From: Neurospora tetrasperma FGSC 2508
Taxonomy: Eukaryota > Ascomycota > Sordariomycetes > Sordariales > Sordariaceae
Reading direction: 5' to 3'
Length of the DNA stretch: 64,000 nt
Assembly (NCBI RefSeq): GCF_000213175.1
Contig: NW_009799100.1
Location: forward strand, 1,605,887-1,669,886
Of this stretch, positions 45,471 to 56,157 are shown in pieces; within the stretch, counting starts at the first letter, position 1; each line of letters opens with the position of its first letter. A model generated the notes under the pieces. The model saw only the letters and a list, made by a program, of their open reading frames with translations. It made no database searches and was not told the origin of the DNA. Both the position numbers and the translations under genes were made by a program.

Positions 45471-46436
45471 ATGTCCAACAACGACTCCTCCGACACCAGC
45501 TACGTCAAAATGTCTACCGCCGACGTTGCCTCCCCCTCTGGCACCAGTGCCGGCACCGACGCCAGTCTGGTCGGCAAGCACTGCCAGCTCGAATATTGCA
45601 ATCAGCTCGACTTTCTCCCTTTCCTCTGCCAATCCTGTCACAAGACCTTCTGCCTCGACCATCGGTCCGAGTCATCGCACAACTGCGCCTGCGCGGGCGC
45701 TTGGGCCGAGCGTCGCCGGCTTGCCCAGCTTGCCCGGCCCTCCGCCGGCGAAGGGAAACGCATGCGCGAGCTCGTCTCGCAAAAACCCTGCGCCGACGAC
45801 GCCTGCAAGACCATCATCGGCACTTCCTTAGTCCCGGGCGTGCACTGCCCCTCTTGCAACCGGGACTACTGCCTCAAGCACCGGCTGGCTGAAGACCACG
45901 ACTGTAAATCCAAGGTTCCAATCGGGGCGCGAGCAGCTTCCGCTGCGACGGCTGCGGCAATGCAAGCTAGCGCCAAAAGTGCGCTCGAACGGTTCAAGCT
46001 GTGGGGGAAAACGAAGCGCGAGGAGGCGGCAAGATCGCTACCGAAACCGAAACCGAGCACGGCTGCGCAAAGGGTGATTGCGGTCAACACGCTGAAGAAG
46101 ACGGCCAAGGGTGATGACAAGATCCCTCCCGAGAAGAGGATATATCTGTATGTGGAGGCGGAAAGCGAAACGGCCAAGGCGAAGATCCCCAAGGGCGAGT
46201 TCTTTTACAACAAGGAGTGGGTGGTGGGGAGGGTGTTGGATGCGGCGGCAAGGAGTCTGCAGGTGCAGAATATCAACAATCAGTCGAGTAAGGAGGAGGA
46301 TCGGCTAAGGGTGTTTCATGTGGAGGGCGGGAGGATGTTGGAGTTCAATGAGAAGATCGAGAAGGTGTTGGTGAATGGGAATACGATTGTGCTGTTGAGG
46401 GGGGTGGGGCCGCCACCGGATTTGATTGAGATGTGA
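45471..46436 (+). CDS. CUZ1: CUZ1/ZFAND1-like AN1 zinc-finger protein
   Basis: A single exon of 321 residues starting at MSNNDSSDTS. Two AN1-type fingers are visible: CQLEYCNQLDFLPFLCQSC with FCLDHRSESSHNC (about 40-80), and a second with CHPC-like spacing around HCPSCNRDYCLKHRLAEDHDC (about 125-150). The C-terminal 100 residues (KRIYLYVEAE ... GNTIVLLRGVG) form a ubiquitin-like domain. CUZ1/ZFAND1 binds Cdc48/p97 and the proteasome and helps cells under arsenite and protein stress. It is an intact gene of normal length with a TATA box just upstream. Confidence 0.86.
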   Translation: MSNNDSSDTSYVKMSTADVASPSGTSAGTDASLVGKHCQLEYCNQLDFLPFLCQSCHKTFCLDHRSESSHNCACAGAWAERRRLAQLARPSAGEGKRMRELVSQKPCADDACKTIIGTSLVPGVHCPSCNRDYCLKHRLAEDHDCKSKVPIGARAASAATAAAMQASAKSALERFKLWGKTKREEAARSLPKPKPSTAAQRVIAVNTLKKTAKGDDKIPPEKRIYLYVEAESETAKAKIPKGEFFYNKEWVVGRVLDAAARSLQVQNINNQSSKEEDRLRVFHVEGGRMLEFNEKIEKVLVNGNTIVLLRGVGPPPDLIEM

Positions 46437-46775
46437 GGGAGGGTGGCTGGTAATTGGAGGATGTGGGATAGTGGCAGTTGGTTCGCATCTTCACTTTATA
46501 TATTCTGAGAGCATTGGGATGGGCTTTCAGCGGTTTTGATATTTCTCATGGACACTTCCTGATACCAAGTGCTGGGACTGGGAAGTTGTTGGAGCATTTC
46601 TTAGATGACTTCACATGTAATGATATTTTGTGCAACTTGTCAATCTTTCCGTAATTTATTCAATAGTGAGCATGTGAATGTAGAGTACCTATAATACACT
46701 TCAAGAGCGCATGGGAACAATCCCTTCATACATCTTTGGCCAGCCCATGTTCTCTCCATCATCTCTCTATTCCGC
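46437..46775. other. Short convergent intergenic region
   Basis: 339 nt between the 3' ends of the CUZ1-like and MTFP1-like genes. Nothing else is seen. Confidence 0.5.
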
Positions 46776-47811
46776 TTACTCGTTCTTCTCCTTGTGAGGA
46801 GTAGGCTTCTCACTCAGCGTCTTTTCTCTTCCGATAAGTGGCGCATGCCCAACAGCCTCCTTGCCGCCAAATGTCTCAAAGGCCTTATGGAACACCCATT
46901 CGACCGCATTCTCAACTGGCTTGTCGAACAAAGTAGGCAGGAAGGGAACGACCGACAGACCGAGACCAATGGGACCCCAGGTCCGGATCGTCTGGTTCTT
47001 GACGTTCTTCATCGCGCGCCCGCTGTACCGCACCACGCTGTGAATCGTAAACGCAGGCAGTCCCATACTGGCCACGCTCTGGAAGATGAGGCGCTGCAGC
47101 ATCACGGTCCGGTAGTCCTCCAGCGGCGTGATTTTGCCGGGCGTCGGCTTGTCGTCTTCCATCTTCTTGGTGCCGTTTTCATCGATCAAGCCGAGAATGC
47201 GCTTCTGGCGCGATGTCAGCTCGACGTTGGGGTCCAGCACCCGCCGGTTGTGCCAGTATGCCTTGTATCCTTCGTAGCTGACGTCGCCCAGGATGTACGC
47301 CCACGAGACGCCGTAGGCACCACGAACGAGCCACGGGTGCGCGACGGGGCGGAAGGACTCCCCGATATCGGAGGTGTAGGCGACGTAGCGGTGGGCGGAG
47401 AGGAGAATGGTGCGGAAGCGGGAGGCGTAGGCGGCGTAACGGACGTTGGACTCGGTCGAGGGAGGCATGCTGTCGTAGAGTACATGACCAATGTTAGCTC
47501 CGTGAGACTGTTGGGCCTAAACTCCTTTCTTTTTTTTCTCCGTGTGTTGGTTTTCCGGTGCAAAACACGTACTAGCCCTCGTAGAGATCATCATAAAATT
47601 CTTCCTTGTCAGTCTTGTCGACTAACTTCTGGAGACCGTCGGGCAGCTTTCTTCGCGCAGGCAGCTTCTGGGGGTTGAGCTCGTCATGAACGGCATTCTT
47701 GACATCGACAACTTTCTTCTCCACCTTGTCTTGTATAGGGCTGGTTTCTGAAGGAGACTGCTTGGGCGGCGCCGGCTTGTCCGGGTTATTGCTGTTGCCA
47801 AAGGGCCACAT
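46776..47811 (-). CDS. MTFP1/MTP18-like mitochondrial inner-membrane protein
   Basis: Two exons, 47811-47573 and 47469-46776, with a 103-nt intron (GTACGT to GACAG) joined in phase, give 310 residues. The second exon holds the MTFP1 core: RYAAYASRFRTILLSAHRYVAYTSDIGESFRP, YGVSWAYILGDVSYEGYKAYW and a C-terminal pair of hydrophobic segments (WGPIGLGLSVVPFLPTLFDKPVE). The first 80 residues are hydrophilic and Lys/Pro-rich and end DDLYEGY. The family sits in the mitochondrial inner membrane and influences fission. The core's own first codon could serve as an alternative start, giving 230 residues. Confidence 0.82.
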
Positions 47812-48472
47812 TGTGGTTTATTGTTGCTTCTATCGCGGATTGTAGAATTTGCTCGGATGCGACGGATTGCGCGATGTTGGCGCGGTGATGTACTTTTATG
47901 TTAAAAAAAAAGAAAGGGCGGGCGTTATCTCTGATTTTGCGTCAAAGGTAATAAGAAGTACAAGTAGAAATGAAAACCACCAGGAGATCCAGAGTACACT
48001 AAGTAGGATGTGGTGATGGCAAGAAGCAGAATGCGCTGGCAAGCTAACACCATTGAGCTTCAGATGAGCTTCCTCCACTCCGGACCATAAGCCGGGCTCA
48101 ATTTGAGCAGTGACGTAGCGACGGTCGATAGTGGTGGATAACCGAGCGATAACACGACTTAGCGTGCATGGCGGGGCGACGGGGATGGGGCTGGCGGGCA
48201 TGTGGGTGGTCCGTGTGTCCTTCCGCGACTTTTGACGTTCTGGACGTGCAGGGCGGCTCGAGGACGGCTACGGGGCAGCGGCTTGGCAGCGGGAGGTCGG
48301 GCTTGGCTGGCGGCTTCTGCAACCTCAGGCAGCCAAATTTTCGGCAGGTTGCGCGACGGAGCTTCTCTGGCACCTTTGCGTCGTTTTCCAAACCGTTGAA
48401 TCCTCCACGCCGGTCCCATCACCACCAAGCTCCGAAAACACCCCGCCAGGACTTCCAACCGCCTCCGTCACA
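47812..48472. promoter_or_regulatory. Divergent intergenic region of two mitochondrial genes
   Basis: 661 nt between the MTFP1-like and ATP19 start codons, carrying both promoters. No TATA box was identified. Confidence 0.45.
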
Positions 48473-48892
48473 ATGGGTCAATACTACAACCTTTTCGGCC
48501 AGAAGGTCGCCTCCCAATACGTCAGTGCCCCTCCCAAACAATAGCATAAATAAGAGCCTCCACTAACAATAGCTTCCCACAGCTTGCCATGGGTGTTCTC
48601 GGCTCCCTCTTCGGCGGTGTCTACCTCGCTTCCGGCGGCAGCAGCAAGACCCCTGCTACTCCCCCCATCAACGCTTCCAGCTCTGATGAGGCCGACTTCA
48701 TCAAGTACGAAGCCTTCGACTCTCCTTCATTCTTCGTCCCTCCGGCCGCATTAGCACCCACGTCCTCTTCGTTATCGTCATCACGCATCACCACAAGTGC
48801 CCACAATCGCTAACCCCCCCGATAGGAAGTTCCTCGAGACCTCCGAGACCACCGAGAAGCAGGCTCCCGCTGCTGCCCCCGCCAAGCACTAA
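48473..48892 (+). CDS. ATP19: Mitochondrial ATP synthase subunit K (ATP19)
   Basis: Three exons, 48473-48520, 48583-48704 and 48826-48892, with introns of 62 nt (GTCAGT donor, CTAAC branch) and 121 nt, give 78 residues. The protein starts MGQYYNLFGQKVASQYLAMG, has one membrane segment (GVLGSLFGGVYLAS), continues to DEADFIKKFLE and ends PAKH. This is the pattern of subunit K, a small inner-membrane protein of the F1Fo dimer interface in fungi. Each exon is too short to stand out alone; all joins keep phase. The spurious frame through the second intron lacks family likeness. Confidence 0.86.
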
Positions 48893-50461
48893 AGTGCCCG
48901 AAAACGACAGTTATGATGATCGAAACAGACACGAGGCGTTGCGGACTGGACTTGTCCTGTGTACATATATAGCGACTGGTTAATGGAATGTTTTCGCCTG
49001 GGAGAATCGCGTCAAGGAACCGACATCGTCACACATCGTTGACCTTTACGGATATCACCAGCAACACCCGAATTCCAATCCTTTCTGGGCGAAGTTGCGA
49101 GGAAGTTGGACCCGAAGCTGGAGCTGTTATTTTAAGACCAATTCGGCAGTTCATCTGAAGCACCGTGCAGACCATCCTCGATCTTACCAGGATCTCCCTG
49201 CCAATTCGCCATTGTCTACCAAAGAATGTTCAGTATGTGGCTTCGGAGGCAACATATTTGGGTGGTGGCCATGACGATGTTGTCAAGCCGTCGCGACAGC
49301 ACCTTTTCAGGAATTGTCCAATCAAGCGGTTGGCACGAAATCACAAAGACGAAGTCCTGTGACCTGAGGTATCACAATTAGTGGGCTATCTTTCGTCCTT
49401 TTTCCTCACCAAAATACTGAGTTTCTCATGGTGCCTTTGCTTGGAGACTCCTTGCCTTCTTGGACGCCAACATTGCATAGTTCGCGGTTGTCAGGCTTTC
49501 CTACTAGGGAGTTACATGGTGTGGTGGTTTTCGCTATACCCCAACAGGCTCTGTTCAATGAAGCGTTGGGACAAAGATGGAACCCGTCTTACTCGAAATT
49601 GCGTGTCCCGGACAGCTTTCTGCCATAGGATGTCTGTCCATTCGGCCCAATGTTGTAACTCTCGTCATTGAGTCATCTCATGAGAAGACCTATGCTATCG
49701 GATAGTTCCGATCAGCTAACGAACTCGGGCAGCATCAATAAATACATCAATTCCTGCCCATTTCCGCTGTCACTGTTTTTGTCAAAAATTTGACCATCAC
49801 ATCACTGTCTCATTCAGCTCATTCTCATTGACAACTCCATCACACCCCCTTGTCATCCTCCCCGATGTTTCCCACTTAATGTCATTGTTGCTTTCTTCAA
49901 CCCTAACCCTGGAGATGTAAACAAATTCCCTGAACGACGAACCCCATCGATCACCACATCTGGACACTAATGTCCTCCCCGTGCCCCGTCTTCTTCCCGA
50001 GTTACATCGCTGTTAAAAAAAGATAAAAAGAACCTTCACCTTTGCTTTTACCTTTTACCTTACTCACCCAATCCCTTTCTGCCAACACGCAAACTGCACA
50101 GCAATGGGCATCATGTTCTTGAAGCTGACGAGAATTTGAGAACCCTTTCCTTTTCATTTCTTCACAATATTTGTTGGTGGACGTATATTAGGCATAACAA
50201 CAGCCCCAGGGAACTGTATTCTGCCAGCTAGTTCTACCAATTCTGCAGGAACAACGACAGAAGTAGTGGGACCTATAAGGCCTAGATACGTCAAGTTGCG
50301 CTTTCCTATCAGCCTCGCGCCCAGATCTCTACACAATCCCAACATCCCAACCGATCTGACACGGCCTAAACCGCCCAGACGCTTGGTGATGACATACATC
50401 TTCATATTCTCTGGTTACAGCCCCAGAGAACAAAGGAGCCGATATTGGTTCCTTTCTTTCT
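48893..50461. other. Intergenic region, ATP19 to secreted-protein gene
   Basis: About 1.6 kb between two 3' ends. It contains a telomere-type motif at 49899. No gene or RNA is supported. Confidence 0.45.
49899..49910. promoter_or_regulatory. Telomere-type motif AACCCTAACCCT
   Basis: Two telomere repeats in an intergenic region between convergent genes, so a promoter role is less likely for this copy. Confidence 0.35.
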
Positions 50462-51351
50462 TCAATATCCACCCCTTCTGATAATGTGCACAGCAATCGC
50501 CGCAGCATCCGGTGTGATCTCCTCACCTTCTACCGTGTTGTCCGCTCGGGAGCAGGCGTCCATGATTTTACCGCCGGCGCGGGCGACGTTGTTGCTGTTT
50601 TGTTGTAAGACATGTGCCTGTCAGCGCTCTTCCTTCTTCTTGTTTATTCCTCTTCCTTGATGTCCACATTTTGCAGGTTGGGTAGGTAGGAAGGTAGATA
50701 GGTGAGTAACTTACCAAATCGTCGAAGCACCATTGGTATCCGGCCTGACTCCAATCATCTCAGCATTGCCACGCACGACGAACGAGACGTGATCCGTGCC
50801 CCTGTAGACCTCGCATGTCTGTGTGTTAAGGCGGGCGAGGTAGTTGATGCATTCGACTGCGTCGGGGATCTATTGCTCAAGAAAAAAAAGAAAAAAGCAT
50901 CATGTTCGGTTAGACATTGAACGTGTTTTGTGTGTGTGGTGAGAAAGAACTTACCGGTGCTTGTTTGCCAACGACTGTGTTGCACATGGCCCGCTTGTGC
51001 ATCTTGGAGGCTGTTTCGGGGAGAACTTTTGGGTTGAGGTTAGCTCGGTGCTCCGGGTTTTTTTTTTTTTTTTTTTCACTGCCCACATTCTCTTCTCAAA
51101 ACGCTTTTGGAGCGGAGAGACTCAGTACAGTACTCACCATTGTCGGTGGAGGTGTTGTTGACATAGGCATAATAAGCGTCGAGAGCCTGCTGAGGAGTGG
51201 CTGCCTCTTCGGGTTTGGCGATGATCTCGTCTACCCATTTGGCGAAGGAGAAGGGCGCAGGAGCAGAGGCTACATCGCGGGTGGTGGGAACGGCGCCGGC
51301 GAGGGGAGTGAGAGCCATCGCGGCGAAGGACAGAGTGAGGAGGTTGACCAT
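50462..51351 (-). CDS. Small secreted cysteine-containing protein
   Basis: Four exons: 51351-51138, 51025-50955, 50869-50715 and 50594-50462. Introns are 112, 85 and 120 nt, all in phase, giving 190 residues. It starts MVNLLTLSFAAMALTPLAGA, a clear signal peptide with a likely cleavage after AGA. The mature part has five Cys: MCNTVV, AVECINYLARLNTQTC, STICNNVARAGGKIMDAC. It ends AVHIIRRGGY. The layout is that of small secreted fungal proteins, loosely like Ecp2/Hce2-type domains, but I cannot assign a family with confidence. Intron 1 contains a long pyrimidine/purine tract. Confidence 0.72.
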
Positions 51352-52813
51352 CTTGTTGATGAGTGTTATGGGAGTGTGTAAGGGGAATCGAGAGGACTGG
51401 CGAGTCTTGGAAGGTGTTGTTCCGATGTTGTGATGTGACAACAGTAAGAGGATTGTTCACCTCTTTATAGAGACTCCCGCCTCCTCACTTGGAACAATCT
51501 GCCGTCTACCTCAACCAGCCGATAATAAAACCATAAGACGTGAAGGCATCATCAATACGAGAAGACGAGCCCTTTGCCTGACCTCGCCGTTGCATCAGAC
51601 TTGATTAGCTTCTCTATGACCTCTTCCTTCACGCGTTCACCGACTTTCGATGTAGCAATTGACCCTCCAGTGCCTCACGAATGTGGCCGCTCTCAGGGCT
51701 ACTTTCTCCTCGCAGATGAAGGATTTGCCGTCTCCAAAGAGTAAGCTCAACCTGTTCAAGGGTATGGGAGTGGTGTTTCCCACGAATTTAAGTCGGAGCG
51801 CTAATGTAAGGGTCTTGATGGGTCAAGGCACAGGAGCGGGTACAGTCTCCAACGGCTACGCATTGCGGCTCCAACCGACCATTTTCACGGCACCATATCG
51901 GAGTTAAGAAAGGGAGAGAAGTGAACGCTTCCAATGGGACAGCCAGGCCGGGCTATGCCGTTTCTCTTAGTGTTCATGACCTGATAAAGTGGAGAGCATT
52001 TGAAGTTCACGCTGTGTTGATGGTTAGCTGACAGTCGTTGGATCTGACAGGACGGATTTGACAGCGCAGCAAGGTAGGCTGTAGTCGACCCAGTGGTTCT
52101 GCGGTCATGGTAGCATGGAAGCTCCATCGAATCATTTGGGGTGTCATTGTGGGTGGAGAGACAGCACAGAAGGAATTGGTGATGCAACGGGACAAGATGC
52201 CGATCCCTGGTCTGTCCCGGAGTTAAGCGTCTTCTTGTGATCAGACTTCTGTCGATGTTCACGGACATTTCTTTGTTGCCATAATACTCGGTACACTCTA
52301 TTTGTGGTACACATGTGATAGTGTCACCTTCTTCCATGAACCAGGCTGGTTTAATCTTTCATTCCTGGGCAAAGCGAAGTTGCGTCTCCACCTGGGTAGG
52401 TCCAGGAGACGTGTGTGATGAATTAAACGCTGCCGGGACACTGAAAGAGAACATAAATAAAAACATCATAGCAATCGGGTATTTAAAGCGCCAATTTGTG
52501 GTGAATTAACTCATGTTGACCCCAGGTAGCTTGCAAGGACAACACATCAGCATGCGATCTTTGAGCAAAACGGGACATGACAGAACACATATCATGTGTG
52601 TTTCTTTTCAATCGAGCAGGACGAATCAAGGGGGAAGCCTTTTATTATGGAGCACTATCTTGCTCAACTTCTGAATGACAATCTGGAACTTGCTATCCCT
52701 TTCCTGGAACTCCATGCTGAATCATTCCCACGGGTATCGTAAATCATGAACTCCGTGCACCCTAAAACCAAGAGCCTCAAAACATAGAAGCCAAGCAATG
52801 TGCCCTGATTCCC
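51352..52813. other. Intergenic region, secreted-protein promoter side
   Basis: About 1.5 kb. A TATAAAG on the minus strand at 51463-51469 lies 112 nt before the secreted-protein start. No other gene is supported. Confidence 0.45.
51463..51469 (-). promoter_or_regulatory. TATA box candidate, secreted-protein gene
   Basis: TATAAAG on the minus strand, 112 nt upstream of the ATG at 51351. Confidence 0.45.
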
Positions 52814-54088
52814 TCAGTCGCTGGAGTAAGGGCCAGGGGTCGCCGGACCAGCCTGAAGAACCTCCGCGTCACTTCTGGCGCATCTGGCTTTATGAGCCTT
52901 CTCGAACTGCTCGATCTTCTTGTCGTACAAGGCGTGAGTCTCCTTCGTGGCCGGCATGCTTCTCTCCTCCATCAAGATCTCAAGCAGTCCCTCCAGGCGA
53001 TCGATGCGCATTCTCTCCTTCCTGACCTTGCTGCGGTGGTAGCCGTCGTTGTTTCTGACATCCTCCTTGAGTCTCTCCTTCTCAAAATCCACGGTTGCCA
53101 CCTGCACCTGCATCTTGACAATTGCGGCAGCATTGGCGACCTTGGCCGCGTTGGTGTCGTCGAGGCACAACTGTGCCAGACCCAAGTCAACAGGTCTCTC
53201 AGCACTGTCCGCCACGTCACGAACGAGGCGCTCCAGCTTATGGTCAACTTGAGTGACAGCGCTGAGAACGGCATCAGTGACAGCCGCGACGGCGCTCGAG
53301 GGCGCTGCATTGGCCTGCAAGAAATATTCGCAACGGTTAGCACATGACAGATAGATGATGATGTGTGTGCAACAAGATGTCAGGAAAAGGTGAGTGGAAG
53401 TCGAAGGATCAATGAGAATGAGATGTTCAATGGGTGAGGAAACTTACAGCGACCATGCCTTGGGTACCAGGCCTGTTGCGAATGGCGAGGCTGGTAGTGT
53501 CCTGGGAGAGCTAGTGCATCCGTCAGCAAGTGAACTCACTATGGTAAGTCTCATCACTCGTCGTGCTTGAGAATCATATCCCGCGCCACCCCGAAAAACC
53601 ATTAACGGGATAAATCTCTGCGAGCTGCGGCTGTCACACCTGCGCTCGAAGAAGAAAACACCAGGAATCGACAACATTCACGGACCCTGTGTGTTCCCAG
53701 GACGACAGGCCATACAATGTATAAACCTGCCAGAGCCCGCAGACCCACTCATTCGCTTGAGATAGCACTTCCTTTGAACGAAACTCAAAGAGCCCAACTA
53801 CAACGATGGCATCGTGGAGTGAGTACCAAGGTGGACCTTGGCTTCCACGGCCGCGGCCTGGCTCTCAAACCGTGACAAGGCGCTCAACATGGTTCATCTG
53901 GGCGAACAGTGATCCCAGAAGAACAGGAGCAGATCTTGTGTACACAGGAGAGCGCAGGCATTTTCACGTAGAGGAAGCGTCGCTCTTGCGGGAATCTGAA
54001 ACCATTGCTGACGAGTGATGCCGGATGCGAAAAGACTTACCGAAGGAGTGTTGGACATGGTGATGTCCGTGTCACAAGACTCTGCCAT
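52814..54088 (-). CDS. Coiled-coil protein of unknown function A
   Basis: Three exons, 54088-54041, 53510-53448 and 53314-52814, in phase, give 203 residues. The intron lengths are 530 and 133 nt. The N-terminus MAESCDTDITMSNTPS is polar. Residues about 40-110 are Ala/Val-rich helix (VTQVDHKLERLVRDVADSAE). About 110-190 is strongly charged coiled coil (FEKERLKEDVRNND, KVRKERMRIDRLEGLLEILM, YDKKIEQFEKAHKAR), ending GPYSSD. It has no signal peptide or known motif. The 530-nt first intron is long for this genome, so an extra exon may be missed. Confidence 0.62.
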
Positions 54089-55425
54089 TGTGGTTGCGAG
54101 GACTGAGTTGCGCTTGAAGATTTTTTTTTTTTTTTTGGTCTGGCGAATCAGGAAGACTGAGAGTTTTTGAAGGTTGAAATGGAAGAGGGAGAAGGAGCAA
54201 GATTGGAGGAGGAGAGGAGGGGGGGAGGGGGTTCTTATAGGGACGAGGAGGGTAGTTTGCTGGTCCGTGCAGGAGTGCAAATTCTGGCTGCAGTTCCACT
54301 GGGAATTTCCAGTTGCTATTGTGAAGTTCTGTGAATGGGGATTCGAGTTGGGATGAAAGTGTAGGTAGGTATTGTTTGCGCGTCACCTGCAGTTGTGGTC
54401 TCACGGACGGGCGGGACGACGAGTCTCGATGGGCTGTGGTGAAGGTCGGGCCAGCCGCTGGACCCACTCCAGCCCGCAAATTCAGCAGTAAAAGGTCTCG
54501 TCTGATCTTCAACTCTCGAAAGAAAGATAAGGAATCTCGCGGAGAAGTTTCTCGCGTCCTCTGAGTGGTGGACTGGCTTGAAAAGCAATCTCCCAGGTGG
54601 CAGCCTGGCCTTCACCGTCCCCCCGAACCGGAGAGGAGCAAACGGATCAACTCGGCAAGAGGGTGGCAGGTGACAAGCCAAAGGGATCAGACGAGCGGGA
54701 GATAGCTACAGGAGGCGGTGACGTCGAACCTTGACAAGTCGTCTTTGGGAAATCATGAAGCATCTGCGAAGTATACTTGGGGACTGGAGTCCGCAAACTA
54801 CGGCCCATAACCAAACTCACAACGACCTGACCAACGCTGGCAGTAATAGATGACTAGAAGACCAGGAGATGGAAATCAAACTGTGAACATTAATGTTGAG
54901 CTTTCTATCAAGGATGGCTGTCAGTGTCGAGTGACATATCACTGAGTGACTACCTCTACACGGTAGGTACCTGACTACTTGTCATGATTTTGCCTGCCGG
55001 TTCTCGAGTCTCACCTTGGCTGTGTAGGGTGGTGAATGGTGTTTGTCTATGAATTCATCCCATCTTTCTGCGTCAACCTGTGGATTTGTTGGTAGGCTAC
55101 GGAGAGTGAAGGGGACTTGCGTTGTGGGCGCGTTGCCTTCACTCGGTTGCTCGTGTCGTTCTCCTTTTTGGGGCAGGCACGCTGAGTATTTGGTCCGTGC
55201 AGGAAAAGGTTTAGGCAGCTGCGCAGACACCTTGAAGTCGAGGACCATTCTAGTGAAGGCAGGGCAGGTCCAGTTTCTGGTCCTTGGACTTCCGTTTCCC
55301 GCCTCACGCCAAATCTTACTTTCATTTTGGTGTCACGCGAAGACACTCCAACCCCAGTTGTCTGGCCAACTTGCTCTCCCTCCACACGCTTGACACCCGT
55401 CTTTGGAGCCTTTACCTGAAGCAAG
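54089..55425. other. Divergent intergenic region between two coiled-coil genes
   Basis: About 1.3 kb. TATAAG on the minus strand near 54234-54240 may serve the leftward gene. Open frames at 54982-55523 on either strand overlap each other and lack family features. Confidence 0.42.
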
Positions 55426-56157
55426 ATGGGGCGTGGTAGCAAACCGAGTGCTGATGGCGTCAAGAAGCGTCGTTTTTGTCGAGGACGTAAAAGACCCAAA
55501 ACCACAGATCGGGCCCCAAGCAAGCTCTCGGCGGGTACAGACTCTTCTGCCTCTTCACTGGCAAATACCCAGGTAGGGACGCTGTCAACAGTGGTTCAAA
55601 CATTTGAGAACATCTCGCTGATCATCCCGTGACATGACAACAGCCAACTTCCGAGCCTGTTCAGGAGCAATACACAGCTACCATGTCTGTTCTAGAGCAA
55701 GAGCCTGGTCGGGGACAAGACACAGCTTTAGTGGAGCAACTCAAGGCCCTCGTGAAGCAAAACGGGGATCTCATGAAGCAGAATGTGGATGCCTTGAAGC
55801 AGAATGCGGATCTCGCGGCTCTTTTGAAAGAGAGCAAAAGGAAACTGGATGTCATGACAAAGAACGCCGAGAGAGCCAAGAAGAATTACATATCCGAGAA
55901 GAAGGCGAACAACAGAAAATACGAGGACCGGAAGGAGGAGCTAAAGCAGATCATAGGCAACTTGAACATGAAGCACGACGCAACACGTCAGGAAGTCGCC
56001 GATCTGAATGCAGCCATGCACTTTGTGCTGGAGAGAGGACACGAGGGTAAATACTTTGACAAGGTAGGTCGGCATACTTATATTAATCCAGAGAACAGTG
56101 CTAACGGACTCTTGGGTCTAGATGTGGTCAAAGACTCGCGAGTGGACGAAGTACTAG
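55426..56157 (+). CDS. Coiled-coil protein of unknown function B
   Basis: Three exons, 55426-55572, 55644-56063 and 56122-56157, with 71- and 58-nt phase-0 introns (the second with a perfect GCTAAC branch), give 200 residues. The first 35 residues are basic and nuclear-signal-like (KKRRFCRGRKRPK). About 65-180 is coiled coil, with an early heptad-like repeat of KQN (LVKQNGDLMKQN, DALKQNADL) and a Lys-rich helix (KKNYISEKKANNRKYEDRKEE). Spliced, it ends FDKMWSKTREWTKY. If the last intron is kept it runs on to TGA at about 56213. No family is recognised, and no clear likeness to coiled-coil protein A. Confidence 0.6.

Noticed and set aside
54982-55523. Overlapping frames on both strands upstream of coiled-coil gene B
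   Set aside because: They conflict with each other and with the first exon of the gene, and none has recognisable features.
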